Position numbers and translations under genes: made by a program
Shown: piece by piece, positions 25,901 to 35,522 of the stretch
Position numbering within the stretch: the first letter of the stretch is position 1
How the letters are laid out: each line of letters opens with the position of its first letter
NCBI RefSeq assembly: GCF_000444135.1
Contig: NZ_ATDK01000303.1
Location: 1-37,364 of the forward strand
Length of the DNA: 37,364 nucleotides
Direction of reading: 5' to 3'
Origin: Pseudomonas avellanae BPIC 631
GTDB lineage: Bacteria; Pseudomonadota; Gammaproteobacteria; Pseudomonadales; Pseudomonadaceae
Notes under the pieces: generated by a model
Database searches by the model: none
Seen by the model: the letters and a program-made list of their open reading frames with translations, nothing else
Told to the model about the DNA's origin: nothing

Positions 25901-26523
25901 CGACGCAGCAAGCAAATGAACAGCGCGAAATCCAGCAGTGCGAGAAAACCCTGTCCTGACTGGGCAATAGAAGGCAGGTATTCCAGAACATCGACACGGC
26001 GCATCAGGGCAGCACTGAACCCACCCAGATAATTGCGTGGGGTGCGCTCGAAAATCGCCAGCATGTCCTCGCCCTTGAACACAGCGTCATAAGGCACAAG
26101 CCCGACGTTTTCCAGGCGGGGCGGCAATACGTAGTCATCAATGTCGACCAGATGCCGTCGGCCAACCACCAGACTCACGTCCTCATGGGCATCCAGAACA
26201 CTTGCCTGATTGGCGATGAAGTACGGAAAGAGGCGGTCGTCGTCACACAGAAACTTGATGTATTGGCCGCGTGATTCTTCCAGGCACTTCAGCAGGTTGC
26301 CTTGAAACCCCAACCGCAGAGGGTTGCGCACGTAACGTGCGAGGTTGCTGGATGCGGGCACCAACTCGTCGAAAATATCCCTGATTTCATCAGTACGGCA
26401 ATCGTCGCAGACGATGATCTCCAGATTGTCGTAAACCTGATTCAAGGCACTTTGCAGCGCGGCGTGGAAGAACCGGGGATTGAAGGCGGGAATGACGATA
26501 CTGACGAGGGGGACTGAATTCAC
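22948..26523 (-). CDS. fgt1: Flagellin glycosyltransferase Fgt1
   Basis: A very large (1191-residue) enzyme. An N-terminal family 2 domain (about 5-240) has VCDD and the acid triad CDDDR at 93-97. A degenerate GT block follows (about 338-560). A second family 2 domain (about 575-800) has IVDNAS but lacks a DXD (MLSQHAV near 665). The C-terminal GT-B-like domain (about 860-1185) has IFELDDYI and LEYGACGYPVICSD. In P. syringae Fgt1 is needed for all flagellin glycosylation, transferring rhamnose onto serines. The start is a GTG (26521-26523) with a poor ribosome site; a hairpin lies about 16 nt upstream. It follows flgL by 88 nt and could be read from that operon. Confidence 0.87.
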   Translation of the reverse strand: MNSVPLVSIVIPAFNPRFFHAALQSALNQVYDNLEIIVCDDCRTDEIRDIFDELVPASSNLARYVRNPLRLGFQGNLLKCLEESRGQYIKFLCDDDRLFPYFIANQASVLDAHEDVSLVVGRRHLVDIDDYVLPPRLENVGLVPYDAVFKGEDMLAIFERTPRNYLGGFSAALMRRVDVLEYLPSIAQSGQGFLALLDFALFICLLRRGNLAALHTIQNVERQHPGRFSSQPDTIQKATTEWGWLNEMLKARSGEQAPAQGWVRFLPLRKALEQPREWDEVGLYGIMASRQGVMHSRVGSKSETYAELYTEWLSCRQFTAPQRKLIEQRIGQWAWQPRIVPVVIDPFGDAEGLDITLRSIAEQDYAADSVVVLTNAEVDDAQVLRFSLQPDWARQLNEVLPLLENADWVYLLRAGDRLTQPSLLVLAERIAQHESLLCVYSDEGALVDGKSSEPIFKPDFNLDLMRAYPYVGRTLAFQRRNLLDAGGFDPVHGELAPHDFIWRLVEGVVPQAIEHIAEVQVESTLTFAQWLSLPQVIEYNESVVSAHLSRIGREHAIHHDQLPLLNRIEYRHAASPLVSVIIATRDQLAALERCVESLLSNTTYLHYEVLIVDNASESADTRAWFAAMSELGSDKLRIYSLTEPGSEASAQNLAARHANGDYLLMLSQHAVLHQADWLQGLLNHAQRPEVGIVGPRILNPQGNILYAGMVMGMDGLAGRPFINYPAGSSSYMQRLQLTQNWSAVSGNCLMVRKAVFDSAGGMEAATFTQGLQDLDLCMRVGCEGYLIVGTPDSSLVLAEPAAAARSEASRQALDNEQQSFFEKWLPKMARDPAYNANLNLSEVQAFDLDPGLQMGWEPFCTRHLPSILGMLVNSSAVGHYRVSQPMLELIAAGRVVGRMSYESITPVEVERQRPDVIVFQGRYSEPKIKDIVLAKSYSSAMRIFELDDYIIDVPERNEHRRSMPDNIGEMVRKGIGLCDRVVVSTQPLAQALSSMHSDIRVVPNMLAPHLWSSLKSQRRTSGKPRIGWGGGTSHRGDLELIVDVVRELADEVEWVFFGMCPDLFKPYIHEFHTAVSLQTYPAKLASLNLDLALAPLEFHIFNDCKSNLRLLEYGACGYPVICSDTEAYRGHLPATRVYTNSSEEWLQAIRMHLSDPNASYRIGDELRETVLRDFMLRGENLQYWANGWLPD

Positions 26524-26538
26524 TATTGCAGACTCGCG

Positions 26539-26579
26539 AGCGGCGGGAAGCTACCGGTCAAGTAGCCTCCCTCACCGCT
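26539..26579 (-). other. Large imperfect hairpin before fgt1
   Basis: Stems AGCGG/CCGCT, GGGA/TCCC and GCTAC/GTAGC stack around a 7-nt loop, with small internal bulges, between flgL and fgt1. No T-run follows. It ends 15 nt before the GTG start of fgt1, so it may act on the flgL 3' end or on fgt1 translation. Confidence 0.45.
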
Positions 26580-26611
26580 GAAATAAAGACGGCGGATGCT
26601 CAACGCCAGGA

Positions 26612-28204
26612 TTACAGCTGGCTGAACAGGTTCAGCTTGGACAACTGGACGAATACCTGCTGCGACGCATCCAGCATGGTCTTCTGCAACGTCAATCGGG
26701 TAGTGGCCTCAACGATATCGGCGTTGACATAGGTGCCCTGCTCAACCGTGTTGTTGCCCTTGAGCAGCTCGTTGGTCGTCCCTTGCGCCGTCGCCGCCAA
26801 TTGACGTGCACCGCCGGCGGAGCGCGCTGTGGACGCCTGATCAATGCTGCTCGCAATGTTGCCAAGCGCAGAACCCAATGCAGCATCGAGCTTTTGCGAA
26901 GCAACCAGATTGCCATCAACGGGTGTCGACAACGCCTTGATTGCTGCGGTCAGCGTGTTGAGGATGTTCTCGGTCTGGTGCGTGCCGGACTCCACGACAA
27001 ACTGATCACCGGCTGCCGGGGTACCGCTGACGGTAAAGTTGACGCCCGACGCATTGGCGGTCGAACCGGTCAGTGTGCCACTCGACACCGGCTTGCTGCT
27101 GCTGGTGACAGGCGACGCATACAGGTCGTAGGCAGTGGCGCTGGTGAACTTGAGAATCGCGCCATTGGGCGGGAAGGTGTTGTTGAACGCCGTGCGGTCA
27201 GCCGTTGTGTTGCCCACTGCCGAACTGCTGATAGTCGCAGCCGACGTGTTGCCCGGGCTGCGCGAGGCCGAGACCGTGTCTGGCGTCGAGGCCAGTTCAT
27301 AGCTGCGATTGGTCAGGGCTGTGGCAGCCGTTGCCGCCGTGGCAGATTCGGCGGCTGACAGGTTGACGTTCATGGTCAGCTCTACACCGCGAAAGGTGAA
27401 GGTCTGGTCAGCGAACGAGGCGTAGTTGAATTTACCGGCAGACGAGGCATCGGTCGTGACATCGGTGCCAGTGGCATCGGTGATCTTGAACTGCGTGCCG
27501 CTGAGGAACGTCATGGTGTACGGTTCGCCAGCCTGATAACCCGAGTTATAGGCGCTGGTGGACGTGACCTGACCGCCAGTCAAACCGACCTTGCCATCGT
27601 CGGTTGCAGGCGACAGCAGCGTCGACGACGTACGGGTGGTGTTGACCGCTTGCTCGAATGCTTCATGGCCTGTGGTGTTGCTTGGAAGCACCAGGCCGTC
27701 ACCAATCGCCAGATTGACGCTGGTCTGGTCGCCGCTGTAGCTATAAGTACCATCGGCGTTCTGCGCGTACGGCGGCGCCGAAGACTTGGAGCCGGCGAAA
27801 ATGTACTGGCCGTTGGCGTCCTGGCTGTTCATCAAGCCGAGAATCTGGCTCTGATACTGCTTGAGCTCGGCGGCCTTGGCCAGACGGTCGGAGTCGGTGT
27901 AGGCACCGTTGCCGGCCGACACGACCACTTCACGAGCCGCCTGCATCGTATCGACAATGCTGGTCAGAGCGGTCTCGGAATTGACGATGTTGGTGTTGAT
28001 CGTGCCGATGTTCGACGCGTACTGGGTCAGCATGGAGTTCTGCTGAGCCAGTTGCAGAACGCGTGCAGCACCTACCGGATCATCACTGGCGGTGTTGAGC
28101 TTGATACCGCTGGAGACCTCTTCACTGGTCTTGAGCACATTCGAATAAGTACGCTGATAATTGGTATTGGTGGATTCGTAGAACTGGGTAGTTGAGATCC
28201 GCAT
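26612..28204 (-). CDS. flgL: Flagellar hook-associated protein 3 FlgL
   Basis: FlgL (530 residues) forms the second junction layer between hook and filament. The N-terminal flagellin-like helix region (1-140, MRISTTQF start, SGIKLNTASDDPVGAARV) and the C-terminal helix (LSKLNLFSQL end) are typical. The middle is Thr/Ser/Ala-rich and exposed. It starts 13 nt after flgK with AAGGAG upstream and is the last gene of the flgF-L operon. Confidence 0.95.
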   Translation of the reverse strand: MRISTTQFYESTNTNYQRTYSNVLKTSEEVSSGIKLNTASDDPVGAARVLQLAQQNSMLTQYASNIGTINTNIVNSETALTSIVDTMQAAREVVVSAGNGAYTDSDRLAKAAELKQYQSQILGLMNSQDANGQYIFAGSKSSAPPYAQNADGTYSYSGDQTSVNLAIGDGLVLPSNTTGHEAFEQAVNTTRTSSTLLSPATDDGKVGLTGGQVTSTSAYNSGYQAGEPYTMTFLSGTQFKITDATGTDVTTDASSAGKFNYASFADQTFTFRGVELTMNVNLSAAESATAATAATALTNRSYELASTPDTVSASRSPGNTSAATISSSAVGNTTADRTAFNNTFPPNGAILKFTSATAYDLYASPVTSSSKPVSSGTLTGSTANASGVNFTVSGTPAAGDQFVVESGTHQTENILNTLTAAIKALSTPVDGNLVASQKLDAALGSALGNIASSIDQASTARSAGGARQLAATAQGTTNELLKGNNTVEQGTYVNADIVEATTRLTLQKTMLDASQQVFVQLSKLNLFSQL

Positions 28205-28217
28205 GGTTCACGACTCC

Positions 28218-30278
28218 TTAAAGGCTGTTGATCAGCGTGCTGAAAATGGTTTGGGCCGCCTTGATGATCTGCGAAGAGGCCGTGTAGTACTGCTGATACT
28301 TGATCAGGTTGGCCGCTTCTTCATCGAGCGATACTCCCGAAACCGAATCACGCGCAGACTTGGCCTGTGCAACGACTGCCGCGCTGGCGGTGACATCACT
28401 CTTGCCCTGCCCTGCCAATGTACCGACGACCGACACCAGATCAGAGTAGGCACCGGACAGGCTGGTGCCCACGCCGCCATTGGTGACACCAACGGTCTTG
28501 GCGGTCTGCAACCCCACTATTGCCAAGGCATTGCGGTTGTCCGAAGAGCCGGCACCGGTCAGGCCGATGCTGAACGTGTCATTGGCCAGTGGCGAGCCAG
28601 ACAGGGTCATCTGTACTTCGAACGCCGTCTTGCTGGCTGGCGTAGTCGTGTTATCGGTGTAACCGACGCTCAGCTTGAGCGCGTTGCTCTGACCCTGAAT
28701 GATCGTGCCGCTCACCGCGGTGCCATTCTGGTCGAGCACAGGTGAGCCACTTGCATTGATCAGCGTGTAGCTTTGAACACCGGTGCTGCTGACCGCGCCC
28801 ATCACCAGCTTCATCGGCGCGGAGTCTTTGACTGCGTTACGCAGGTCAGCCGTCTGAACGCTGTCGTAGATATCGGATTTGGTGCTCAGCACCGGCTGCG
28901 TAAAACCACCGGTGCCCGAGTTACTGGCCCCGGCCGTTGCGGTCAATGGCGCGGCGGCGGCAATGTCCTTGGGATCGGTCAATACCACCGAAATACCCGA
29001 GGCGCCGTTGCGTGTCGGGGTGACCTTGAAGGTGTCGCCCGCAGCCAGCGCATTGCCATTGAGGCTGACGCTGAAGCCATCGAATTGCTTGGGCGGATTG
29101 TCAGTCAGTGCACCGGTGCCGACGCTTTCGCCGTTGGGCAGACGACGGACCGTGAAGTTGGAGGCGTCGCTGAAGGTGACTTCGTAATCGTCGGCGGTCA
29201 GCTTGCTGGTATCGCCAATGGTCACGTCCAGATTGCCGGAACCGGCGCTGTTGGTGGTCTTGCCGGTGCTGCGCTGCGAAATGGCGTCGGCACTGTTGAT
29301 GTTGGCGTACAGGCTGCTGCCGAAGTTGCCTTTGCTGTCGATGCCCTGGCTCATCTGGCTGTTGACCTGATCGGCCAGCACCATCGCCGCACGACCGAGT
29401 TCATTGGTCGCAGGCACCAGTACATCGGAGCGGTAACGCAGCAGGCCGCCGATCGAGCCACCGGTGATCACCGAGGTCACGTCAGTCTTGGTCTGGCCGT
29501 AAGCGATCTGCACGTTGTATTGCAGCGGATCGGCCGGGCTCGGGGTCGCCGACATGGTGTACGACGTGCCGCCACTGACCAGCGATTGGCCTGTACCGGT
29601 ATAGATGTCGTAGTTGCCGTTGTTCTCGACCACTTTCACGCCGACCAGACCGTTGAGCTGGCGGACGGCTTCGTTGCGCGAATCGAGCAGCGAGTTGGGC
29701 GTGGTGTTGCCCGCCCCGGCCTGCGTGATCTGTTTGTTCAGGCTTGCCAGCGTCGTGGTCAGCTCGTTGACCTGTTTGGTGAAGGTGGTGAGCTGGGCAT
29801 TGACGTTGTCGTTCTGCGACGACAATTGCGAAGCGACCGAATTGAAGCGTGAGCTCAAGGCAGAAGCCTGAGTCAGGAATGCCGAACGGTCCGAGGACTG
29901 CGTGGCATTGGTGGCAATGCCCTGCATCTTGGTGAAAAAGTCAGCCAGCTGCGTGGACACGCCGGTCGCGCTATCGGACAGCAGCGTATCGGTCTTGCTG
30001 GCCTGGCCGGAGTAGGCAACCGCGTCGGCGCTCAGGGCAGTACTGGTTTGCAATTGGGCATCAAGGTAGCCGTTGTAGATACGACGCACGTCGGACAGCG
30101 TCGTACCGGTGCCGATGTAACCGACACCCAGACCGATATTGATCTGTGCCGAAGCCGTGGTCATCACCTGCTGACGCGAGTAACCGGCGGTATCCACGTT
30201 GGCCGTGTTGTTACCGATGGTGTTGATCGCGGCACTGCTGGCATTGATACCTGAGAGCCCAATTGAAATCAGCGACAT
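28218..30278 (-). CDS. flgK: Flagellar hook-associated protein 1 FlgK
   Basis: FlgK (686 residues) is the first junction protein on the hook. The N-terminal rod/hook-type segment NTANVDTAGYSRQQV and the C-terminal LIKYQQYYTASSQIIKAAQTIFSTLI are diagnostic. The middle is a large variable exposed region rich in Thr, Ser and Gly. It lies 11 nt after flgJ. Confidence 0.95.
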   Translation of the reverse strand: MSLISIGLSGINASSAAINTIGNNTANVDTAGYSRQQVMTTASAQINIGLGVGYIGTGTTLSDVRRIYNGYLDAQLQTSTALSADAVAYSGQASKTDTLLSDSATGVSTQLADFFTKMQGIATNATQSSDRSAFLTQASALSSRFNSVASQLSSQNDNVNAQLTTFTKQVNELTTTLASLNKQITQAGAGNTTPNSLLDSRNEAVRQLNGLVGVKVVENNGNYDIYTGTGQSLVSGGTSYTMSATPSPADPLQYNVQIAYGQTKTDVTSVITGGSIGGLLRYRSDVLVPATNELGRAAMVLADQVNSQMSQGIDSKGNFGSSLYANINSADAISQRSTGKTTNSAGSGNLDVTIGDTSKLTADDYEVTFSDASNFTVRRLPNGESVGTGALTDNPPKQFDGFSVSLNGNALAAGDTFKVTPTRNGASGISVVLTDPKDIAAAAPLTATAGASNSGTGGFTQPVLSTKSDIYDSVQTADLRNAVKDSAPMKLVMGAVSSTGVQSYTLINASGSPVLDQNGTAVSGTIIQGQSNALKLSVGYTDNTTTPASKTAFEVQMTLSGSPLANDTFSIGLTGAGSSDNRNALAIVGLQTAKTVGVTNGGVGTSLSGAYSDLVSVVGTLAGQGKSDVTASAAVVAQAKSARDSVSGVSLDEEAANLIKYQQYYTASSQIIKAAQTIFSTLINSL

Positions 30279-30289
30279 GATTCAAAACC

Positions 30290-31540
30290 TTATAAAGTCG
30301 TGGAAGAGCCCGTTGCAGCGGCGTAAGTCTGGTAACTCTTCATCTGCTTCGCGATCTGCGAAATCTTGCTGGCATAAGCCGGGTCAGTTGCATACCCGGC
30401 CTTCTGCAATTCTTTTACAAACTGTTCCGGGTTATCGGCAGAACCGACGACATCTTTATAACGATTGTTGTTCTGCAGCAGGCTGACCAGGTCGTGGAAG
30501 CTGTCGGCATAGGAGTCGTACGAGCGGAAGTCCGCCGTCTCCTTGACCATCTTGCCGTCGCGGAACTCGCTGGTGATGGCGCGCGCTTCGGCGCCCTTCC
30601 AGCTGCCAGCGGCCTTGATGCCGAACAGGTTGTGACTGCTGCTGCCGTCCTGCTGACGCATGATCGACTTGCCCCAGCCGGTTTCCAGTGCCGCCTGCGC
30701 GACCAGCATGACCGGGTCGACGCCAATGCGAGCTGCCGCTTCCTTGGCAAGCGGCAACATGGTATCGACAAACTGGTCGGCGTTGCTGAAAGCGCGCTTG
30801 GCTGGCGCCAGTGGTGGCTGGGCCATGGAGCGAACGTATTCCGGCGCAGGTGCAAGGTTTGGGTCGAGCGTCCAGTCGCCGTTGTCACCGCTCGTGCTGG
30901 CGGTCGCGCGAGCCGGTGCCGGACTGTTGCTGACGGCTGCGGTGGCAGAAGGAACAATGCCCGCCAGCAACCGATCGGTCAGGCTGCTTGGCAGGGACAG
31001 ACGACGCGAGTTAAGCGCCGCCATGTCATTGCGTCCTTCACCGGATGCCGACGCTGCGGCAGCCGCCTGATCTGCCGCCGCCGAGCGCGTGGCCCACAAC
31101 GGACGTTGATAGACACTGGTCGCCAGAGCGCTTTTGGTCGGCGTTGCATCGGTTGCCGTTGCAGCCTTGGCGGCATCGGTGGTGCCTGTCGCGGCAGCGT
31201 GGTTGATGCCCTTGTCTTTCGACAATTGGCGCATCAGCACGTCCTGCAGGCCGATGCCGTTGCCACGGGTGGACAGCGTGACCGCCAGTTGTTGGTCATA
31301 CATGTCCTGATACTGACGCGTCGCCGGAGTGTTCATCGGATTGTCCTTGGCCAGCACTTCGTTGGCCGAACGCATGGCCTTGAGCATCTGGCTGACGAAC
31401 AGCGACTCGAACTCCTGGGCAACCTTCTTCTGGTTGGCCACACTGTCCTTGTCGCCATGCTTCAACGCCGCCAGACGGTTGACGTCGGTGTAGGCACCGG
31501 AGTCGACCGCTGACGAAATTCCGCTCTTGGGCATGTCCAT
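30290..31540 (-). CDS. flgJ: Rod assembly protein and peptidoglycan hydrolase FlgJ
   Basis: A 416-residue bifunctional protein that caps the growing rod and opens the peptidoglycan. The N-terminal rod-binding domain (about 35-105) is followed by an Ala/Ser/Thr-rich linker. The C-terminal glucosaminidase domain (about 255-405) has the catalytic Glu286 in AALETGWG and NLFGIKA. No signal peptide is present, as expected of an export-apparatus substrate. It lies 10 nt after flgI, with GAGG upstream of the ATG. Confidence 0.95.
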   Translation of the reverse strand: MDMPKSGISSAVDSGAYTDVNRLAALKHGDKDSVANQKKVAQEFESLFVSQMLKAMRSANEVLAKDNPMNTPATRQYQDMYDQQLAVTLSTRGNGIGLQDVLMRQLSKDKGINHAAATGTTDAAKAATATDATPTKSALATSVYQRPLWATRSAAADQAAAAASASGEGRNDMAALNSRRLSLPSSLTDRLLAGIVPSATAAVSNSPAPARATASTSGDNGDWTLDPNLAPAPEYVRSMAQPPLAPAKRAFSNADQFVDTMLPLAKEAAARIGVDPVMLVAQAALETGWGKSIMRQQDGSSSHNLFGIKAAGSWKGAEARAITSEFRDGKMVKETADFRSYDSYADSFHDLVSLLQNNNRYKDVVGSADNPEQFVKELQKAGYATDPAYASKISQIAKQMKSYQTYAAATGSSTTL

Positions 31541-31550
31541 ACTCGGATCC

Positions 31551-32660
31551 TCAGATGACGATCAGGTCGGCCTGCAAGGCGCCGGCCTGTTTCAGGGCTT
31601 CGAGGATGGCCATCAAGTCACCGGGCGCAGCGCCCACCTGATTGACCGCACGCACAATCTCGTCCAGCGTGGTGCCTGGACCAAACTTGAACATCGGGTG
31701 CAGCTCTTGCTGGGCGTTGACCCGCGAGCGCGGTACGACAGCGGTCTGACCACCGGACAAGGCACCCGGCTGGCTGACAATCGGGTCTTCGGTGATGGTC
31801 ACGGTCAGGCTGCCGTGGGTCACAGCAGCAGGCGACACCTTGACGTTCTGACCGATGACAATCGTGCCGGTCCGCGAATTGATAATGACCTTGGCAGCAG
31901 TCTGGCCCGGATCGACTTCCAGGTTTTCCAGAATCGACAGGTAGTCGACACGCTGGCCCGGATCAAGCGGCGCGGTCACACGCACCGAACCGCCATCCAG
32001 CGCCTGAGCAACGCCCGGGCCGAGCAAATCGTTGATCTTGTCCACAACCCGCTTGGCCGTGGTGAAGTCGGAACGGTTCAGGTTCAGGGTCAGTGTGTTG
32101 CCCTGATTGAAGCCACTCGGCACCGAACGCTCGACCGAAGCACCACCGGGAATACGGCCCGACGACGGAACGTTGACCGTGATTTTCGAGCCGTCACGGC
32201 CCTCTGCGTCAAAACCGCCGACCACCAGGTTGCCCTGCGCAATGGCGTAGACATTGCCGTCGACACCTTTCATTGGCGTCATCAACAACGCACCGCCGCG
32301 CAGGCTCTTGGAGTTACCGATCGAGGAAACGGTGATATCGACTGTCTGACCCGGCTTGGCAAACGCCGGCAAATCGGCATACACAGCAACCGCCGCAACG
32401 TTCTTCAACTGCACGGTGCCCGAACCTGCCGGCACTTTGATGCCGAACTGCGACAGCATGTTGTTGAAGGTCTGCAAGGTGAACGGGGTCTGAGTGGTCT
32501 GGTCGCCCGTACCGTTGAGCCCTACCACCAGACCGTAACCAATCAATTGGTTGGCCCGTACGCCGGAGATGCTTGCGATGTCTTTCAGACGTTCGGCGTG
32601 GGCGCCGAACGCTGCAGACAACAGCAAGGTCGCGGCTATCAGTTGCTTGAGCTTGATCAT
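31551..32660 (-). CDS. flgI: Flagellar P-ring protein FlgI
   Basis: FlgI (369 residues) forms the periplasmic P ring around the rod. A Sec signal peptide (about 1-22, ending GAHA) precedes the mature start [21 protein letters not shown], the family signature. The frame stays open to 32855, but the ATG at 32660 follows the ribosome site GGGA and gives the signal peptide. It starts 13 nt after flgH. Confidence 0.95.
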   Translation of the reverse strand: MIKLKQLIAATLLLSAAFGAHAERLKDIASISGVRANQLIGYGLVVGLNGTGDQTTQTPFTLQTFNNMLSQFGIKVPAGSGTVQLKNVAAVAVYADLPAFAKPGQTVDITVSSIGNSKSLRGGALLMTPMKGVDGNVYAIAQGNLVVGGFDAEGRDGSKITVNVPSSGRIPGGASVERSVPSGFNQGNTLTLNLNRSDFTTAKRVVDKINDLLGPGVAQALDGGSVRVTAPLDPGQRVDYLSILENLEVDPGQTAAKVIINSRTGTIVIGQNVKVSPAAVTHGSLTVTITEDPIVSQPGALSGGQTAVVPRSRVNAQQELHPMFKFGPGTTLDEIVRAVNQVGAAPGDLMAILEALKQAGALQADLIVI

Positions 32661-32673
32661 GTCTATCCCGCTA

Positions 32674-33471
<798 letters not shown>

Positions 33472-34260
33472 TTACAGGTTCTGAGTCAGGTTTTGCAACA
33501 TCTGGTCAGCGGTCGAGATCACTTTGGAGTTCATCTCGTAGGCACGCTGGGTCGTGATCATGTTGACCAGTTCCTCAACGGTGCTGACGTTGGAGTTTTC
33601 CAGGGTGTTCTGCAGAGTCGGGCCCAGGCCGTTGAGGCCAGGCGTGCCGATCTGTGGCGCACCGCTCGAAGCTGTTTCCAGATACAGGTTGCCACCGATG
33701 GCCTGCAGGCCAGCCGGATTGATGAAGTCAGCGGTCTGGATGTTGCCGATGACCTGCGAGGTCGCAGTGGCACCTGCCAGCGTCACAGACACCGTACCGT
33801 CCTGGCCGACCGTGAAGGTCTGGGCGTTCTGCGGCACGACAATCGCAGGCTCAAGGGCATAGCCGGTGGCGGTGACGATCTGGCCGGTCGAATTCAAGTG
33901 AAAAGTACCATCGCGGCTGTACGCAATAGTGCCGTCCGGCTGAGTCACCTGGAAGAAACCGCGACCGTTGACCGCAAGGTCCAGCGGGTTGTTGGTGGTT
34001 TGCAGGCTACCGGCGGTGAAGTTCTTCTGCGTGCCGACAATGCGCACACCGGTACCCAGTTGCAGGCCCGATGGCAGCTCGCTGTCCTGAGTGGACTGGG
34101 CACCTGGCTGACGCTTGATCTGATACAGCAGGTCCTGGAACTCGGCACGGTCACTCTTGAAACCTGTGGTCGAAACGTTCGCCAGGTTGTTGGAGATGGT
34201 GGTCAGGTTGGTGTCCTGAGCGGCAAGGCCGGTTTTGGCGACGTATAGTGCAGGAAGCAT
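33472..34260 (-). CDS. flgG: Distal rod protein FlgG
   Basis: FlgG (262 residues) forms the distal rod. The N-terminal motif NLANVSTTGFKSDRAEF and the C-terminal TTQRAYEMNSKVISTADQMLQNL are the flagellar rod/hook signatures. The start MLPALYVAK at 34260 has GAGGAG at 7-8 nt. The open frame extends five codons further to 34275 without support. Confidence 0.96.
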   Translation of the reverse strand: MLPALYVAKTGLAAQDTNLTTISNNLANVSTTGFKSDRAEFQDLLYQIKRQPGAQSTQDSELPSGLQLGTGVRIVGTQKNFTAGSLQTTNNPLDLAVNGRGFFQVTQPDGTIAYSRDGTFHLNSTGQIVTATGYALEPAIVVPQNAQTFTVGQDGTVSVTLAGATATSQVIGNIQTADFINPAGLQAIGGNLYLETASSGAPQIGTPGLNGLGPTLQNTLENSNVSTVEELVNMITTQRAYEMNSKVISTADQMLQNLTQNL

Positions 34261-34306
34261 GTGTGTTCTCCTCAAGCGCCGGTTTGTCGGCGCAAGCTGT
34301 CATTGA

Positions 34307-35047
34307 TTAGCCAAGTTGCAAGACGCGAGCCATCGACTGATCGTCTTCTTCGGCGGTCTTCATCATCTTGACGTGCAATTCGAATTGACGGGACAAGGCC
34401 AGCACCGAGGTCATTTCCTCGACCGCATTGACGTTGCTCGCCTGCAGAAAGCCGGACTCGACCTGAACGGTAGCGTCGGCCGCAGCAGGCTGGCCGCTCT
34501 TGGTGTGGATCAGGCCATCAGGGCCTTTTTCCATAGTCTTGAGGTCAGGCTTGACCAGCTTGATACGGTCGACCTGCGCCATTACCTGAGGGCTCTCGCC
34601 CAGCGAGCGAATGCTGATCGTGCCGTCGGCGCCGATCTCGATCTGCTGCTGAGGCGGCACGGCAATCGGACCGCCGTTGCCCATTACCGGCAAACCACTG
34701 CCGTCGCGCAACACGCCCAGGGCGTCGATGTTCATGCCGGAGCTGCGTGTGTAGGCTTCGCCACCGTCGGGAGTCTGCACGGCAATCCAGCCATCGCCCT
34801 TGATGGCGATGTCCAGTTCGCGGCCGGTCTGGACCATCGCTCCACCGGAGAAGTCAGTACCCGGACGCTCGCTCATGGCATAGGCACGCGACGGCATGAC
34901 CTCGCCAAACACCGGCATCGAGCGGGCCTGTTCAAGGTCACGCATGAAGCCGTTGGTCGAAACGTTTGCCAGGTTGTTGGCGTGAGCCTTCTGCGCAATC
35001 GCGTTTTCGGATGCACCGCTCATGGCGACGTAAAGCAACTTGTCCAC
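34307..35047 (-). CDS. flgF: Proximal rod protein FlgF
   Basis: FlgF (246 residues) is a proximal rod component. The N-terminal NNLANVSTNGFMRDL and the C-terminal EEMTSVLALSRQFELHVKMM segments are conserved. The start codon is a GTG (35045-35047) with a strong GGAGGAGG site. It opens the flgFGHIJKL operon behind a sigma54-like site. Confidence 0.96.
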   Translation of the reverse strand: MDKLLYVAMSGASENAIAQKAHANNLANVSTNGFMRDLEQARSMPVFGEVMPSRAYAMSERPGTDFSGGAMVQTGRELDIAIKGDGWIAVQTPDGGEAYTRSSGMNIDALGVLRDGSGLPVMGNGGPIAVPPQQQIEIGADGTISIRSLGESPQVMAQVDRIKLVKPDLKTMEKGPDGLIHTKSGQPAAADATVQVESGFLQASNVNAVEEMTSVLALSRQFELHVKMMKTAEEDDQSMARVLQLG

Positions 35048-35102
35048 AGTCTTCCTCCTCCGACAGACGCTTGCCGCCTGTAGCTGTTCTGAAAGGGTTA
35101 AA

Positions 35103-35117
35103 GCAATTTTTGAACCA
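35103..35117 (-). promoter_or_regulatory. Candidate sigma54 promoter of flgF operon
   Basis: The minus strand reads TGGTTC-N5-TTGCTTT. The GG and GC pairs are at exact -24/-12 spacing, but the CA of TGGCAC is replaced by TT. The leader to flgF would be about 45 nt. The equivalent P. aeruginosa operon is FleQ/RpoN-dependent. Confidence 0.5.
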
Positions 35118-35330
35118 ACTTGTCAGCCTCGATACAAATGCCTGATTAACCAGCAAAACCCGGCACGCGACGATCACCTTCAGGCAAAGCGCCATCCAAT
35201 AGCGGCGGCGGACTGCCGCCTGCTTATCATCGGGCAGGACACACCGCCAAAAAAACTTCATCGATACGCGCTTACAGGCCAATCGACAGTGATAATCTTG
35301 CCGGCACCGCACCCCTGAACGGGAACCGTC

Positions 35331-35522
35331 ATGCTTTTTCGTGTGTGCGTTGTCGGCGTCGCGATCGCGAGCCTGATGACCTTCGCCCTGCTCTGCCAGG
35401 CCGCCCCTGCGCACTATTACCGCTGGCAGGGCGACAGCCGGATTGTCTGCGCCCAGACCAGCCCGGGGCCGGGCTGGACCCGCCTGAAAGGTCACTTCGT
35501 CAAATCCGACTGCTCAATCTGA
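35331..35522 (+). CDS. Small secreted protein, function unknown
   Basis: A 63-residue protein with an N-terminal signal peptide (hydrophobic core about 5-21, probable cut near QAAPA) and a mature part of about 37 residues with two cysteines (Cys40, Cys61) that could form a disulfide. The motif GDSRIVCAQTSPGPGW is present. It is plus-strand and convergent with flgE, whose stop touches its own. GGGAA precedes the ATG. A small gene lies at this place between flgE and flgF in other pseudomonads, which supports it being real. I do not recognise a function. Confidence 0.65.
   Translation: MLFRVCVVGVAIASLMTFALLCQAAPAHYYRWQGDSRIVCAQTSPGPGWTRLKGHFVKSDCSI

Noticed and set aside
34276..34293. Hairpin between flgF and flgG as a terminator
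   Set aside because: GCGCCG/CGGCGC has no T-run and sits in the middle of a conserved operon; it is more likely an mRNA stability element or chance.
35204..35220. GGCGGC/GCCGCC hairpin as a REP element
   Set aside because: A single short GC palindrome without the known REP core; no second copy in the window.
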